A stretch of 64,000 nucleotides of DNA from Microbacteriaceae bacterium PS02343 (GTDB taxonomy: Bacteria; Actinomycetota; Actinomycetes; Actinomycetales; Microbacteriaceae): NCBI GenBank assembly GCA_029959365.1, contig JASCOA010000001.1, positions 62,001-126,000 on the forward strand, read 5' to 3'. Position numbers and translations under genes: made by a program. Below the pieces are notes generated by a model that had not been told where the DNA came from, ran no database searches, and saw nothing but the letters and a program-made list of their open reading frames with translations. Positions 43,874 to 53,042 of this stretch are shown here, piece by piece. The stretch's first letter is position 1. Each line of letters opens with the position of its first letter.

Positions 43874-45247
43874 TCAGTCGAGCAGCAGCGCCGGCTCCTC
43901 GAGCACGCTCGCCACGTCGGCGATGAACCGGCTGACCACGTCGCCGTCGACGACGCGGTGGTCGAAGCTGCCGCCGAGGGTCGTGATGTAGCGCGGCACG
44001 ACCTGGCCGTCGACGACCCAGGGCTTCTGCTTGATCGTGCCCAGGGCGAGGATCGCCACCTCGCCCTTGTTGAGGATCGGGGTGCCGAAGTCCATGCCGA
44101 ACGAGCCGACGTTGGTGATCGTGATGGTGCCCTCGGCCATGTCGGCAGGCTGCACCTTGCCCTCGCGGGCCTTGAGCGTGAGCTCCTGCAGCGCCTCGGC
44201 GAGCTCGACGAGGTTCATCGCGTGCGCATCCTTGATGTTCGGCACGATGAGGCCGCGCGGCGTCGTGGCCGCGATGCCGAGGTTCACGTAGTTGTGCACG
44301 ACGATCTCGTCGCCGGTGAACGAGGAGTTGACCCGCGGGTTGCGGCGCACCGCCCAGGTGACGGCCTTGGCGACCATGAGCAGCGGCGAGATGCGGATGC
44401 CCTCGAACTGCGCCGTCGTCTTGAGCCGGCGCACGTACTCCATCGTGCGCGTGGCGTCGACGTCGACGTAGACGCCCACGTGCGGCGCGGTGAAGGCGCT
44501 CTCGACCATCGCGTTGGCGATCGCCTTGCGCACGCCCTTGACCGGGATCCGCTCGGTGCGCTCCACCGGCCAGTCCGGCGTGCGGGTGTTGCGGAAGGTG
44601 CTCGTCTGCCGCTGGCTCGCGGTGACCACGTCGTCGCGGGTGACCTCGCCCGATCCGCCCGAGGCGGTGATCGTCGCGAGGTCGACGCCGAGGTCCTTGG
44701 CGAGCTTGCGGATGGGCGGCTTGGCCAGCACGGGTCCGCTCGCCGGACGGGCGATCGGCTCGGTCACCGGCGCGACCTTCGCGGGGCGCCCCTTGCGGCG
44801 CGAGCTCGCGTGGCCGGCGGAGCCGTAGCCGACGAGCACGGCGCCGGAGCCCTCCTCGGCGGGGGTCTCCTCGGAGTCGGGGGAGGCGACGATCGCGACC
44901 GGCTCGGCCACGACCTCGGTCGGCGGCACGGCGGTCTGCGCGGGGTGCACCTCGGCGGCGGCCTGGCCGCGCGCCGCGGACGGCGCCTGCACGGGCGCGT
45001 CGGCGCCCGCATCCGTCACCCGGATGATGGGGGTGCCGACCTCGACGGTGTCGCCCTCCTGCACGAGCAGGGCGTCGACGACGCCCGCGAAGGGCGAGGG
45101 CAGCTCGACGAGCGACTTGGCCGTCTCGATCTCGACGATGATGTCGTTGACCGCGACCGTCTGGCCGGGCTGCACCTTCCACTGCACAATCTCGGCGTCG
45201 GTCAGACCCTCGCCCACATCGGGGAGGGGGAACTCGTTGGCGCTCAC
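43874..45247 (-). CDS. bkdC: Lipoamide acyltransferase (E2) of the branched-chain 2-oxoacid dehydrogenase complex
   Basis: 457 residues. An N-terminal lipoyl domain carries the lipoylated Lys in E-I-E-T-A-K-S-L. An Ala/Pro linker follows, then the small E1/E3-binding domain ([13 protein letters not shown] near 170-185). The catalytic domain holds D-H-R-V-V-D-G-D near the C-terminus. It transfers the acyl group to CoA. It follows E1 alpha and beta in the usual order; no E3 gene is present nearby, so a shared dihydrolipoamide dehydrogenase is assumed. A pyruvate-type E2 is the alternative. Confidence 0.92.
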   Translation of the reverse strand: MSANEFPLPDVGEGLTDAEIVQWKVQPGQTVAVNDIIVEIETAKSLVELPSPFAGVVDALLVQEGDTVEVGTPIIRVTDAGADAPVQAPSAARGQAAAEVHPAQTAVPPTEVVAEPVAIVASPDSEETPAEEGSGAVLVGYGSAGHASSRRKGRPAKVAPVTEPIARPASGPVLAKPPIRKLAKDLGVDLATITASGGSGEVTRDDVVTASQRQTSTFRNTRTPDWPVERTERIPVKGVRKAIANAMVESAFTAPHVGVYVDVDATRTMEYVRRLKTTAQFEGIRISPLLMVAKAVTWAVRRNPRVNSSFTGDEIVVHNYVNLGIAATTPRGLIVPNIKDAHAMNLVELAEALQELTLKAREGKVQPADMAEGTITITNVGSFGMDFGTPILNKGEVAILALGTIKQKPWVVDGQVVPRYITTLGGSFDHRVVDGDVVSRFIADVASVLEEPALLLD

Positions 45248-45266
45248 GGTGACTCCTTCAGTGCTG

Positions 45267-46262
45267 TCAGTACGCGAGGGCGCGGTCGACGGCTTCGAGG
45301 ACGCGGTCGGCGTCCGGCAGATAGATCGACTCGACCTTGGCGGGCGGGAACGGGGTGTCGAAGCCCGAGACGCGCAGCACGGGCGCCTCGAGCGAGTAGT
45401 AGCAGCGCTCGGCGATCGTCGCGGCGATCTCGGATCCGAGGCTCACGTGCTGGGGCGCCTCCTGAGCGACGACCAGGCGACCGGTCTTGCTCACCGAGGC
45501 GACCAGCGGCGCGTAGTCCACCGGCGAGAGCGAGCGCAGGTCGACGACCTCGATGCTCGTGCCCTCCTGCTCGGCGATCTCGGCGGCCTGCAGCAGCACG
45601 CTCACCATGGCGCCGTGGCCCACGACGGTCACGTCGGTGCCGGTGCGCACCACGCGGCTCGCGTGGGTGGGGGTGCGGTTCGCGTCGAAGTCGACGACGC
45701 CCTTCGGCCAGTAGCGGCTCTTCGGCTCGAAGAACATCACCGGGTCGTTCGAGCGGATCGCCTCCTGGATCATCCAGTAGCCGTCGTGCGGCGTGCTCGG
45801 GCTCAGCACCCGCAGGCCAGCCGTGTGCGCGAAGTACGCCTCCGGGCTCTCCTGGTGGTGCTCGACCGCGCCGATGTGGCCGCCGTAGGGCACGCGGATG
45901 ACGACCGGGAACGCCTGGCTGCCCTGGTGCCGGTTGGTCAGCTTCGCCAGCTGCGAGGTGATCTGGTCGAAGCCCGGGTAGATGAAGCCGTCGAACTGGA
46001 TCTCGCAGACGGGCCGGTAGCCGCGCATCGCGAGGCCGATCGCGCTGCCGATGATGCCCGACTCCGCGAGCGGGGTGTCGAGCACGCGGTTGCCGCCGAA
46101 CTCGGCGTGCAGCCCCTCGGTCACGCGGAACACGCCGCCCAGCGGGCCGATGTCCTCGCCCAGCAGCAGGACCTTCTCGTCGTCCAGCATCGCCTGGCGC
46201 AGGCCGGCGTTGATGGCCTTGGCCAGGGGCAGGCTCTGCTGCCCGGTCAGCTCGGTGCTCAT
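45267..46262 (-). CDS. bkdB: Branched-chain 2-oxoacid dehydrogenase E1 beta subunit
   Basis: 331 residues of the transketolase C-terminal type: G-E-D-I-G near the N-terminus, [19 protein letters not shown] and [12 protein letters not shown]. It forms the alpha2-beta2 thiamine-diphosphate enzyme with the preceding subunit. The ATG overlaps the bkdA stop (ATGA). Confidence 0.92.
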   Translation of the reverse strand: MSTELTGQQSLPLAKAINAGLRQAMLDDEKVLLLGEDIGPLGGVFRVTEGLHAEFGGNRVLDTPLAESGIIGSAIGLAMRGYRPVCEIQFDGFIYPGFDQITSQLAKLTNRHQGSQAFPVVIRVPYGGHIGAVEHHQESPEAYFAHTAGLRVLSPSTPHDGYWMIQEAIRSNDPVMFFEPKSRYWPKGVVDFDANRTPTHASRVVRTGTDVTVVGHGAMVSVLLQAAEIAEQEGTSIEVVDLRSLSPVDYAPLVASVSKTGRLVVAQEAPQHVSLGSEIAATIAERCYYSLEAPVLRVSGFDTPFPPAKVESIYLPDADRVLEAVDRALAY

Positions 46263-47374
46263 GCGTTCTCTCCGTACGAGGCCTCGTAGCGCTCCAGCCA
46301 GGCCTTCTGCTCCGCCATGAGCGGATGCGGGTCCGTGTACACGTGATCGAAGATGACGGATGCGGGCGGGCCCACCATCTCCATGGTGCGGCGGCGCGCG
46401 TCGGCGGCGATCGCATCCGCCTCCTCGCGCACCTCCTCGAAGAAGGACTCCTCGGTGCCGAGGCCCCGCAGGTACGTCTCGAAGCGGGCGATCGGATCCT
46501 TCGCGCGCCAGGCGTCCACATCCGCTCCGTCCCGGTACTTCGTCGGGTCGTCGGAGGAGGTGTGCGCGCCGATGCGGTAGGTGAGCGCCTCGATGAAGCG
46601 CGGACCCTGGCCGGTGCGGGCGGCGTCCATGCTCTGGCGGGTCGCAGCCCAGCTGGCGAGCACGTCGTTGCCGTCGATCTGCATCGCGGGGATGCCGAAG
46701 CCGGTGGAGCGCAGGTACAGCGGCGTGCGCGACTGGCGCTCGACCGGCACCGAGATGGCCCAGTGGTTGTTCTGCAGGAAGAACACCTGCGGTGAGTTGT
46801 AGCTGGCGGCGAAGACGAACGCCTCGCTCACGTCGCCCTGGCTCGTCGCGCCGTCGCCGAAGTAGACGATGACCGCCTCGTCGCGCTCGACGTCGCCGGA
46901 GCCGTGAGCGCCGTCGAGGCCGATGCCCATCGCGTAGCCGTGGGCGTGCAGCGCCTGCGAGCCGATCACCAGCGTGTAGAGGTGGAAGTTGTTGTGCTGC
47001 TTCGGGTCCCAGCCGCCGTGCGTGTTGCCGCGCAGCAGCTCGATGATGTCGACGAGGTCGATGCCGTTCACGAGCGCCACCGCGTGCTCGCGGTAGGAGG
47101 GGAACACGTGGTCCTGCTGCCGGCGCGCGTAGGCGGAGCCCACCTGGGCCGCCTCCTGGCCGAAGCTCGGCACCCACAGGCCCATCTGGCCCTGGCGCTG
47201 CAGGTTGGCGGCCTCGACGTCGAAGCGGCGGGTCACCGCCATGTCGCGGTGGAAGCGGCGCAGCTGCCCCTCGTCGAGCTCGCGGACGAGGGCGTGCAGC
47301 TCCTCGTTCGCGGCGTTCTCGACCAGTCGCCCCTCGGGGGAGAGCAGCTGGATCGTTGCCGATGTCTCTGGCAC
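46259..47374 (-). CDS. bkdA: Branched-chain 2-oxoacid dehydrogenase E1 alpha subunit
   Basis: 371 residues. The thiamine-diphosphate motif runs from G-D-G-A-T-S-Q-G-D through to N-N-H-W-A-I-S, and the phosphorylation-loop-like Y-R-I-G-A-H-T-S-S-D-D-P-T-K-Y, typical of BkdA, is present. The GTG at 47374 follows GAGGTCCGC. First gene of bkdABC; gives acyl-CoA starters for iso/anteiso fatty acids typical of this group. Confidence 0.92.
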   Translation of the reverse strand: MPETSATIQLLSPEGRLVENAANEELHALVRELDEGQLRRFHRDMAVTRRFDVEAANLQRQGQMGLWVPSFGQEAAQVGSAYARRQQDHVFPSYREHAVALVNGIDLVDIIELLRGNTHGGWDPKQHNNFHLYTLVIGSQALHAHGYAMGIGLDGAHGSGDVERDEAVIVYFGDGATSQGDVSEAFVFAASYNSPQVFFLQNNHWAISVPVERQSRTPLYLRSTGFGIPAMQIDGNDVLASWAATRQSMDAARTGQGPRFIEALTYRIGAHTSSDDPTKYRDGADVDAWRAKDPIARFETYLRGLGTEESFFEEVREEADAIAADARRRTMEMVGPPASVIFDHVYTDPHPLMAEQKAWLERYEASYGENA

Positions 47375-47463
47375 GCGGACCTCGCAGGTTCTGTTTCGGG
47401 GCGTTGGGGGGCGCGACGAACCCGCCCCATGGGCGAGCTCAGACGTCCAATCTAGCCCGGGGC

Positions 47464-48540
47464 TCAGAGGGCCGCGGGGAGGAGATGCACAAGGGAAGCC
47501 GTCGACTGCACGAGGCCGTCCACAGATTCGGCCTCGCCGATTGAGATGCGCAGCCCCTCCGGCGGGAAGGCGCGCACGACGTAGCCGGCCTCCAGCAGCG
47601 CCACGGCGATCTCCGCCGTGGCGGCGCCGGTGGGCAGCCAGAGGAAGTTGGCGGAGGAGCGCGGTACGGGCCAGCCCTGCGCCGCGAGCCCCTGCTGCAG
47701 CCGGTCGCGGCGCACGGTGATCTCGGCGACCCGGGCCAGCAGCTCGGGCTCCACCTCGAGCGAGGCGATCGCCGCGGCCTCGGCGACCGCGGTCACCGAC
47801 AGCGGGATCCCGGCGGTGCGGGCGGCGGCCAGCAGATCGGCGTCGCCGAGCGCGTAGCCGATGCGCAGTCCGGCGAGGCCGTAGGCCTTCGAGAAGGTGC
47901 GCAGCACGACGAGGTTCGGGAACCGAGCGAGCAGCGGCACGCCGTCGACGGCCTCGGCGCGGTCGGTGAACTCGGCGTAGGCCTCGTCGAGCAGCACGAG
48001 CACGGTCGGCGGCACGGCGGCCATGAAGCGGAGGAAGGCGGCCTCGTCGACCACGGTGCCGGTCGGGTTGTTCGGCGTGCAGACCACGACCACGCGGGTG
48101 CGCTCGGTGACGGCGGCCGCGAGGCCGTCGAGGTCGATCGAGTGGTCGGTCAGGTTGGGCACCTGCACGCTCGTCGCACCGGTGATCGCGACCTGCAGCG
48201 GGTACGCCTCGAAGGAGCGCCAGGGGTAGACGATCTCGTCGCCGTGGCCGGCCGCGGCGAGCATGAGCTGCTGCAGCAGCGAGACCGAGCCGGCGCCCAC
48301 GAGCACCTGCTCGGCGTCGAGGCCGTAGCGGGCGCCGAGGCGCTCGCGCAGCGCCGCGGCCGTGGCATCGGGGTAGCGGTTGATCGCGGTCTGCGCGGCC
48401 ACCGCCTCCAGCACGCCGGGCAGCGGCTCGTAGGGGTTCTCGTTCGAGGAGAGCTTGAAGCCGCCGGGAGCCGCCTGACGCCCCTGCCGGTAGGCGGGGA
48501 GCGCGGCGATCTCGGGGCGCAGGACCACCGGGCTCGTCAT
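47464..48540 (-). CDS. hisC: Histidinol-phosphate-type aminotransferase (class I/II)
   Basis: 358 residues. PLP-fold motifs: S-S-N-E-N-P-Y-E-P near the N-terminus, N-P-T-G-T-V near 160, L-D-E-A-Y-A-E-F near 190, and the PLP lysine in [14 protein letters not shown]. HisC and the aromatic aminotransferase PatA/ArAT share this fold, and no other his gene is near, so an aromatic amino-acid role is possible. The ATG is six bases after TAGGGT; the promoter overlaps that of the divergent gene. Confidence 0.85.
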   Translation of the reverse strand: MTSPVVLRPEIAALPAYRQGRQAAPGGFKLSSNENPYEPLPGVLEAVAAQTAINRYPDATAAALRERLGARYGLDAEQVLVGAGSVSLLQQLMLAAAGHGDEIVYPWRSFEAYPLQVAITGATSVQVPNLTDHSIDLDGLAAAVTERTRVVVVCTPNNPTGTVVDEAAFLRFMAAVPPTVLVLLDEAYAEFTDRAEAVDGVPLLARFPNLVVLRTFSKAYGLAGLRIGYALGDADLLAAARTAGIPLSVTAVAEAAAIASLEVEPELLARVAEITVRRDRLQQGLAAQGWPVPRSSANFLWLPTGAATAEIAVALLEAGYVVRAFPPEGLRISIGEAESVDGLVQSTASLVHLLPAAL

Positions 48541-48546
48541 GGGCCA

Positions 48547-48556
48547 ACCCTATAGT
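48547..48556. promoter_or_regulatory. Overlapping divergent -10 boxes of hisC and the holin-like gene
   Basis: The 23-base gap between the two start codons contains ACCCTATAGT. Read minus, TAGGGT (48547-48552) is six bases from the hisC ATG. Read plus, TATAGT (48551-48556) is seven bases from the ATG at 48564. The two hexamers share two base pairs, so both transcripts should be leaderless and compete. Confidence 0.65.
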
Positions 48557-48563
48557 GGGAGCC

Positions 48564-48965
48564 ATGCGCCGCTTCCTCGTCCGGCTCGTCGTCAACGCCG
48601 TCGCGCTCTGGCTGACGACCTTCATCGTCGCCGGCGTGAGCGTGGTCTCCTTCGACGAGGGCGACGGCTTCGCGACCGTGGTCAGCTACCTGCTTGTGGC
48701 GCTCGTCTTCGGGCTCGTGAACGGCATCCTCGGCAACGCCATCCGCATCGTCGCGTTCCCGCTCTACATCCTCACGCTCGGGCTGCTCTCCTTCGTCGTC
48801 AACGGCCTGCTGCTCATCGTCGTGGCGTGGTTCACCTCCTTCGCCGGCTTCGGTCTGGTCGTCGACGGCTTCTGGTGGGGCGTGCTCGGCGCTCTGGTCC
48901 TCGGCCTCATCGGCGGCGCGCTCAACCTGATCCTGCGCCCGCTCACGCGCGAGCGGGACCGGTAG
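48564..48965 (+). CDS. Phage-holin-superfamily (YvlD-like) membrane protein
   Basis: 133 residues with four membrane segments, beginning F-L-V-R-L-V-V-N-A-V-A-L-W and containing A-L-V-F-G-L-V-N and F-P-L-Y-I-L-T-L-G, the pattern of the mobile-free phage holin family IV/YvlD proteins. Despite the name these are chromosomal, with possible roles in envelope stress. The GTG at 48555 is an alternative start, but the promoter geometry supports 48564. Confidence 0.82.
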   Translation: MRRFLVRLVVNAVALWLTTFIVAGVSVVSFDEGDGFATVVSYLLVALVFGLVNGILGNAIRIVAFPLYILTLGLLSFVVNGLLLIVVAWFTSFAGFGLVVDGFWWGVLGALVLGLIGGALNLILRPLTRERDR

Positions 48966-48969
48966 CCGC

Positions 48970-50406
48970 TCACTCCTCGACGCGGTGCGCGCGGTAGGTC
49001 ACGGCCTCGCGCGACGACGCGGAGGCGCCGAAGGCCTCGAACTCCGCCACCGCGGCGCCCAGTGTCGCATCGTCGTGCCGGTCTGCCATGGCCGCGGTCT
49101 CGGCGTACCGATCGAGGTCGTGCGCCGGCGCGGCGTCGCCGCCGAACGCGAAGCCCTCCGGCAGCGCGGTGCGCTCGACCATGACGGCGTGATGCTCGCC
49201 GGGCTCGCCGCCGGCCCCCGCGAGCCAGTCGTCGTCGTGCTGCAGCGCCAGCCACGTCGTGTCCTCCGGCACCGCGATGTTCGCCGCCGGCGCCCCGACG
49301 GTCAGGATGCCCCGCACGTCGAAGTCGGACTGCTCAGCCAGTGCAGCGGCGATCTGGCCGCCCTGCGAGTAGCCGGCGGCGATCACCGCGTCGCCGGGTC
49401 GGGCACCGGCGTCCGCGAGTGCCTGCTCGACTGCGCGCAACGATCCTGCGTCGGTGCCGGCGATCATGCTCACGATGCTGGCCGGGTCGAAGGGCTCGTC
49501 GCCCGTCTCCAGCGAAGCGGAGAGCGTCGGCCCGATGTACACCTCGAAGCGCGGCTCGCCGGCGGCGTCGACGAATCGCTCCACACGGATCTGGTTGCCG
49601 TCGCCCTCGTAGGGGATCCGCCCCACCCGCTCTTCGATCGTCCGCGCGGGTGCGACCGTCTGCGTGCGCTGCTGCGCGACGGCGACCGGGGTCTCGCGCA
49701 GCAGTCCGACCGCACCGCCGACCCCCAGCAGCCAGGCTGCCGTGTCCCGTGCGTCCACCAGGCCGAGCCCCTGCTCGCCGACGAGCTGCCGCACGGGCCC
49801 GGGCACCTGCGCCCAGCCCATGAGGAAGTCGTCGCTGCTCTGCACGGCGAGCCGCAGCGCGGCGACGACGGACGGGTCGGAGAGCACCTTCGGCCCGATC
49901 GCCTCGAGCCCCGCGAGCACGTCGCGGCGGCGCTCGGGATCCGACAGGGTGATCGCCGCGGCGATCAGCACCCACGGTGCGGCGTGACCTGCAGCGACGG
50001 CGGCGAGGAGCCCGGCGATGCGTCCGGGCCCCGCTCCGAGGGCCAGCAGGAACGGAGCGACTCGGCCCAGCTGACCGGCGAGCATCGCGGCGAGGGCGGT
50101 CACCGCCGCGCTCGAGCCCTGCTCCGCGGACCCGTAGTTGCCGGCGGCGGCACGCAGCGCCTCCGCGATCCGATGCGCCTCCTCGGCAGCGGCCGTGCAG
50201 CGCGTTCGAGCCTCGTCGATCCGGTTCGCGGCGACCGCCGTGGCTCCACCCATAGCGCGCAGCGTGCCGCTCGTGCCGTGCAGTCCTCGACCGCTCTCGG
50301 CGAGCAGACCCGCCGCGCGCTGCAGGCGCAGCGCCTGCTCCAGCATCGGCGCGGTCTCCGCGGCGATGCTGCCGGAGGTCACCCGCAGGTCAGCCAAGGA
50401 TCCCAC
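48970..50406 (-). CDS. Alpha/beta-hydrolase-fold protein with ESX-like helical N-terminus
   Basis: 478 residues. The first 130 are helical and Ala-rich, resembling WXG/LXG-type secretion domains. The C-terminal half is an alpha/beta hydrolase with the nucleophile elbow G-Y-S-Q-G-G and candidate acid and base in H-D-D-D-W and P-A-H-D-L-D-R-Y. No classical signal peptide is present. It overlaps a WXG100-like gene by 17 bases, suggesting export of the pair by a type VII system encoded elsewhere. The start is a GTG at 50406 with GGAGG very close; an internal TTG is possible. Substrate unknown. Confidence 0.68.
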   Translation of the reverse strand: MGSLADLRVTSGSIAAETAPMLEQALRLQRAAGLLAESGRGLHGTSGTLRAMGGATAVAANRIDEARTRCTAAAEEAHRIAEALRAAAGNYGSAEQGSSAAVTALAAMLAGQLGRVAPFLLALGAGPGRIAGLLAAVAAGHAAPWVLIAAAITLSDPERRRDVLAGLEAIGPKVLSDPSVVAALRLAVQSSDDFLMGWAQVPGPVRQLVGEQGLGLVDARDTAAWLLGVGGAVGLLRETPVAVAQQRTQTVAPARTIEERVGRIPYEGDGNQIRVERFVDAAGEPRFEVYIGPTLSASLETGDEPFDPASIVSMIAGTDAGSLRAVEQALADAGARPGDAVIAAGYSQGGQIAAALAEQSDFDVRGILTVGAPAANIAVPEDTTWLALQHDDDWLAGAGGEPGEHHAVMVERTALPEGFAFGGDAAPAHDLDRYAETAAMADRHDDATLGAAVAEFEAFGASASSREAVTYRAHRVEE

Positions 50407-50647
50407 CGCCTCCGGTGGTCAGCGCGAGGCGGCGCGACTCCTCGACCAGCGGCGCGATCGCCGCGACCCGGGTTCGCAGCGCGTCCAGAGACACCGCGTA
50501 GCTCGCGCTCGCGCTGCCACGCCACTGCGGTGGCGGTCCGTCCGGCAGCTGTGCCGCCGCCTCCCGCGCGCGCTCCGCCGCCATCGCCAGCGTCGCGTCC
50601 ACGGCCGACCTCGTCGCCGCGTCCGCGGTGCCCGTTGCTGCGCTCAT
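50390..50647 (-). CDS. WXG100-like small helical protein
   Basis: 85 residues: two helices separated by Q-W-R-G-S-A-S-A-S-Y, the W-x-G turn of the ESAT-6/WXG100 superfamily, preceded by an Ala-rich helix and followed by a helix with L-D-A-L-R-T-R-V. It ends in a Gly-rich tail. It is the upstream partner of the hydrolase gene. Typical WXG100 proteins are exported as helical-hairpin dimers by type VII secretion; no EccC or other ESX component is in this window. Confidence 0.7.
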   Translation of the reverse strand: MSAATGTADAATRSAVDATLAMAAERAREAAAQLPDGPPPQWRGSASASYAVSLDALRTRVAAIAPLVEESRRLALTTGGGGILG

Positions 50648-50778
50648 CCGCTCGTCCTCCCCATCGTCATCTGACCTGCGGCGAGTCTGCGCGACCCGCT
50701 CGCATCGCAGCGGGAGCGCGAGGGATCGGTGCGGAGCGACCGGATGTGGAGGAGCGCTCGATGCGGGACAATGGCGCC

Positions 50779-51318
50779 ATGAGCTACGAGCGGAACGACG
50801 AGGGCCCCCGCGCGTTCCGAATCTGCTTCGTGTGCACCGGCAACATCTGCCGCTCGCCCATGGCGGAGGCGGTCTTCCGCTCGCTCGTCCGCGACGCCGG
50901 GTTCGAGGACCGCATCGCCGTCGATTCGGCCGCCACCGGCGACTGGCACGTCGGCGAGCGCGCCGATCACCGCACCGTGGATGCGCTCGACCGTCGCGGC
51001 TACGACGGCAGCGCGCACCGAGCCCGCCAGTTCGACGCCGACTGGTTCGACGACCTCGACCTGGTCATCGCCTTCGACCACGGTCACGAGCGGGCCCTGC
51101 GCGCCGCCGCGCCCGACGACGAGCAGGCCTCGAAGGTGCGCCTGCTGCTGAGCTTCGACCCGCAGCACTCGGTCGGGCTCGACGTGCCCGACCCCTACTA
51201 CTCGGACGCCGCGCTGTTCGACACCGTGCTCGCCACGGTCGAGCGCGCCTGCCGCGCCCTGCTGAGCCAGATCACCCCCGCCCTGGGCGGGAACCCCGCA
51301 TCACGAGGAGACGCATGA
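50779..51318 (+). CDS. Low-molecular-weight protein tyrosine phosphatase
   Basis: 179 residues. The catalytic loop C-T-G-N-I-C-R-S is at 19-26 (C19, R25), and the general acid is in D-V-P-D-P-Y-Y. It dephosphorylates phosphotyrosine proteins or small arsenate/phosphate substrates. The ATG lies six bases after GACAAT (50767-50772). Its stop overlaps the purB start (ATGA), so the two are coupled, an unusual but common actinobacterial pairing. Confidence 0.92.
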   Translation: MSYERNDEGPRAFRICFVCTGNICRSPMAEAVFRSLVRDAGFEDRIAVDSAATGDWHVGERADHRTVDALDRRGYDGSAHRARQFDADWFDDLDLVIAFDHGHERALRAAAPDDEQASKVRLLLSFDPQHSVGLDVPDPYYSDAALFDTVLATVERACRALLSQITPALGGNPASRGDA

Positions 51319-52697
51319 GCCTGCCCATCCAGCCCCTGAGCCCGCTCGACGGGCGCTACCAGGGGGCCGTGTCGGCCCTCGGCGAGCACCTCTCGGAGGC
51401 CGGGCTCAACCGGGCCCGCGTGCACATCGAGGTCGAGTGGCTGCTCTACCTCACCGATCGCGAGCTCTTCGGCTCCCGCAAGCTCGACGCCGAGCAGGCG
51501 CGCACGCTGCGTCAGGTCGTGCGCGACTTCGGCCAGGAGCAGATCGACCAGCTGGCGACGTACGAGCGCACCACCCGACACGACGTGAAGGCCGTCGAGT
51601 ACTTCGTGCGCGACCGCCTCACCGAGCTGGGTCTCGGCGACGTCGCCGAGCTCACCCACTTCGCCTGCACGAGCGAGGACGTCAACAACCTCTCCTACGC
51701 GATCACGGTGCGCGCCGCGGTCACCGAGGTCTGGCTGCCCAAGCTGCGCGGCGTCGTCGAGCAGCTGCGCGCGCTCGCGATCGAGCACCGGGCCCTGCCC
51801 ATGCTCTCGCTCACCCACGGCCAGCCCGCGACCCCGAGCACCTTCGGCAAGGAGTTCGCGGTGGTCGTGCACCGCCTCGAGCGCCAGCTGCGCCAGCTCG
51901 AGCAGATCGAGTACCTCGGCAAGTTCAGCGGTGCGACGGGCACCTTCTCGGCGCACCTCGCCGCTGCACCCGAGCTCGACTGGCCGACGATCTCGCGCGA
52001 GTTCGTCACCTCGCTGGGCCTCGACTGGAACCCCCTGACCACGCAGATCGAGTCGCACGACTGGCAGGCGGAGCTCTACACGCGCGTCGCCCACACGAAC
52101 CGCATCCTGCACAACCTCGCCACCGACATCTGGACCTACATCTCGATGGGCTGGATCACCCAGATCCCGATCGCGGGCGCCACCGGCTCCTCGACGATGC
52201 CGCACAAGATCAACCCCATCCGCTTCGAGAACGCCGAGGCCAACCTCGAGCTCTCGAGCGCCGTGCTCGACTCGCTGGCCGCCACCCTCGTGACGAGCCG
52301 CCTGCAGCGCGACCTGACCGACTCGAGCGCGCAGCGCAACATCGGCGTCGGCTTCGGCCACTCGCTGCTGGCGCTCGACAACATCAGCCGCGGCCTCGGC
52401 GAGATCTCGGTCAACGGCACCGCGCTGGCCGCCGAGCTCGACGGCAACTGGGAGGTGCTCGGCGAGGCGATCCAGACGGTCGTCCGCGCCGAGATCACCG
52501 CCGGCCGCAGCTCGATCACCGACCCCTACGCGCTGCTCAAGGAGCTCACCCGCGGCCGCCGCGTCGGCGCCGAGGACCTCGCCGAGTTCGTGCGCGGTCT
52601 CGACATCGGCGACGAGGCCAAGCAGCGCCTGCTGGCCCTCACCCCGGGCGGCTACACGGGTCTCGCCGAGCAGCTGGTGGAGCACATCAGCCGCTGA
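51315..52697 (+). CDS. purB: Adenylosuccinate lyase
   Basis: 460 residues with the fumarase/aspartase-superfamily signature S-S-T-M-P-H-K-I-N-P near 290, T-R-H-D-V-K-A-V-E-Y near 90 and T-S-E-D-V-N-N near 122, which are specific for the longer PurB type. It cleaves SAICAR and adenylosuccinate in purine synthesis. A strong terminator follows. Confidence 0.96.
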   Translation: MSLPIQPLSPLDGRYQGAVSALGEHLSEAGLNRARVHIEVEWLLYLTDRELFGSRKLDAEQARTLRQVVRDFGQEQIDQLATYERTTRHDVKAVEYFVRDRLTELGLGDVAELTHFACTSEDVNNLSYAITVRAAVTEVWLPKLRGVVEQLRALAIEHRALPMLSLTHGQPATPSTFGKEFAVVVHRLERQLRQLEQIEYLGKFSGATGTFSAHLAAAPELDWPTISREFVTSLGLDWNPLTTQIESHDWQAELYTRVAHTNRILHNLATDIWTYISMGWITQIPIAGATGSSTMPHKINPIRFENAEANLELSSAVLDSLAATLVTSRLQRDLTDSSAQRNIGVGFGHSLLALDNISRGLGEISVNGTALAAELDGNWEVLGEAIQTVVRAEITAGRSSITDPYALLKELTRGRRVGAEDLAEFVRGLDIGDEAKQRLLALTPGGYTGLAEQLVEHISR

Positions 52698-52711
52698 GCG
52701 AGCGGATGCGC

Positions 52712-52745
52712 GAAGGGGCCGGGACGATCACGTCCCGGCCCCTTC
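52712..52745 (+). terminator. Terminator hairpin behind purB
   Basis: Perfect 15-bp stem (52712-52726 with 52731-52745) around an ATCA loop, 15 bases past the purB stop. Convergent membrane-protein genes end downstream, so it may work in both directions. Confidence 0.88.
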
Positions 52746-52781
52746 TGCGTTCCGACCCGACGATGCGCCGAGCGGATGCGC

Positions 52782-53042
52782 CTAGTGCGCGTCCGAATCC
52801 GGTCGCCGCTGCTGCGTCGGCGCCTGCTCCTCGCCCGGCGCGCGCTGCGGACGGATGGCGAGCGCCAGCATCGCGAGCACGACCAGCACCGCGATGAACG
52901 CGATGCCGAAGGAGATGCCGGCGAGGGCGATGTCGCGGGTCGTCATGAGCACGACGAGACCGGCGAAGACCGCCATGACGGCGGCGAGCACCACGAGCTC
53001 GAGGGGGCGCAGGCGGTCGCCGCGGCTGGGCTGCTTGCTCAT
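52782..53042 (-). CDS. Small two-segment membrane protein
   Basis: 86 residues: a basic start, two hydrophobic segments (about 15-34 and 41-63) and a polar tail rich in Gln/Pro/Asp. Its ATG overlaps the stop of the upstream membrane-protein gene (ATGA), so both are made together. No family is recognised. Confidence 0.7.
   Translation of the reverse strand: MSKQPSRGDRLRPLELVVLAAVMAVFAGLVVLMTTRDIALAGISFGIAFIAVLVVLAMLALAIRPQRAPGEEQAPTQQRRPDSDAH

Noticed and set aside
48564-48965. Holin-family protein considered as a prophage trace
   Set aside because: No other phage gene is present, and this holin-like family is a chromosomal membrane family.
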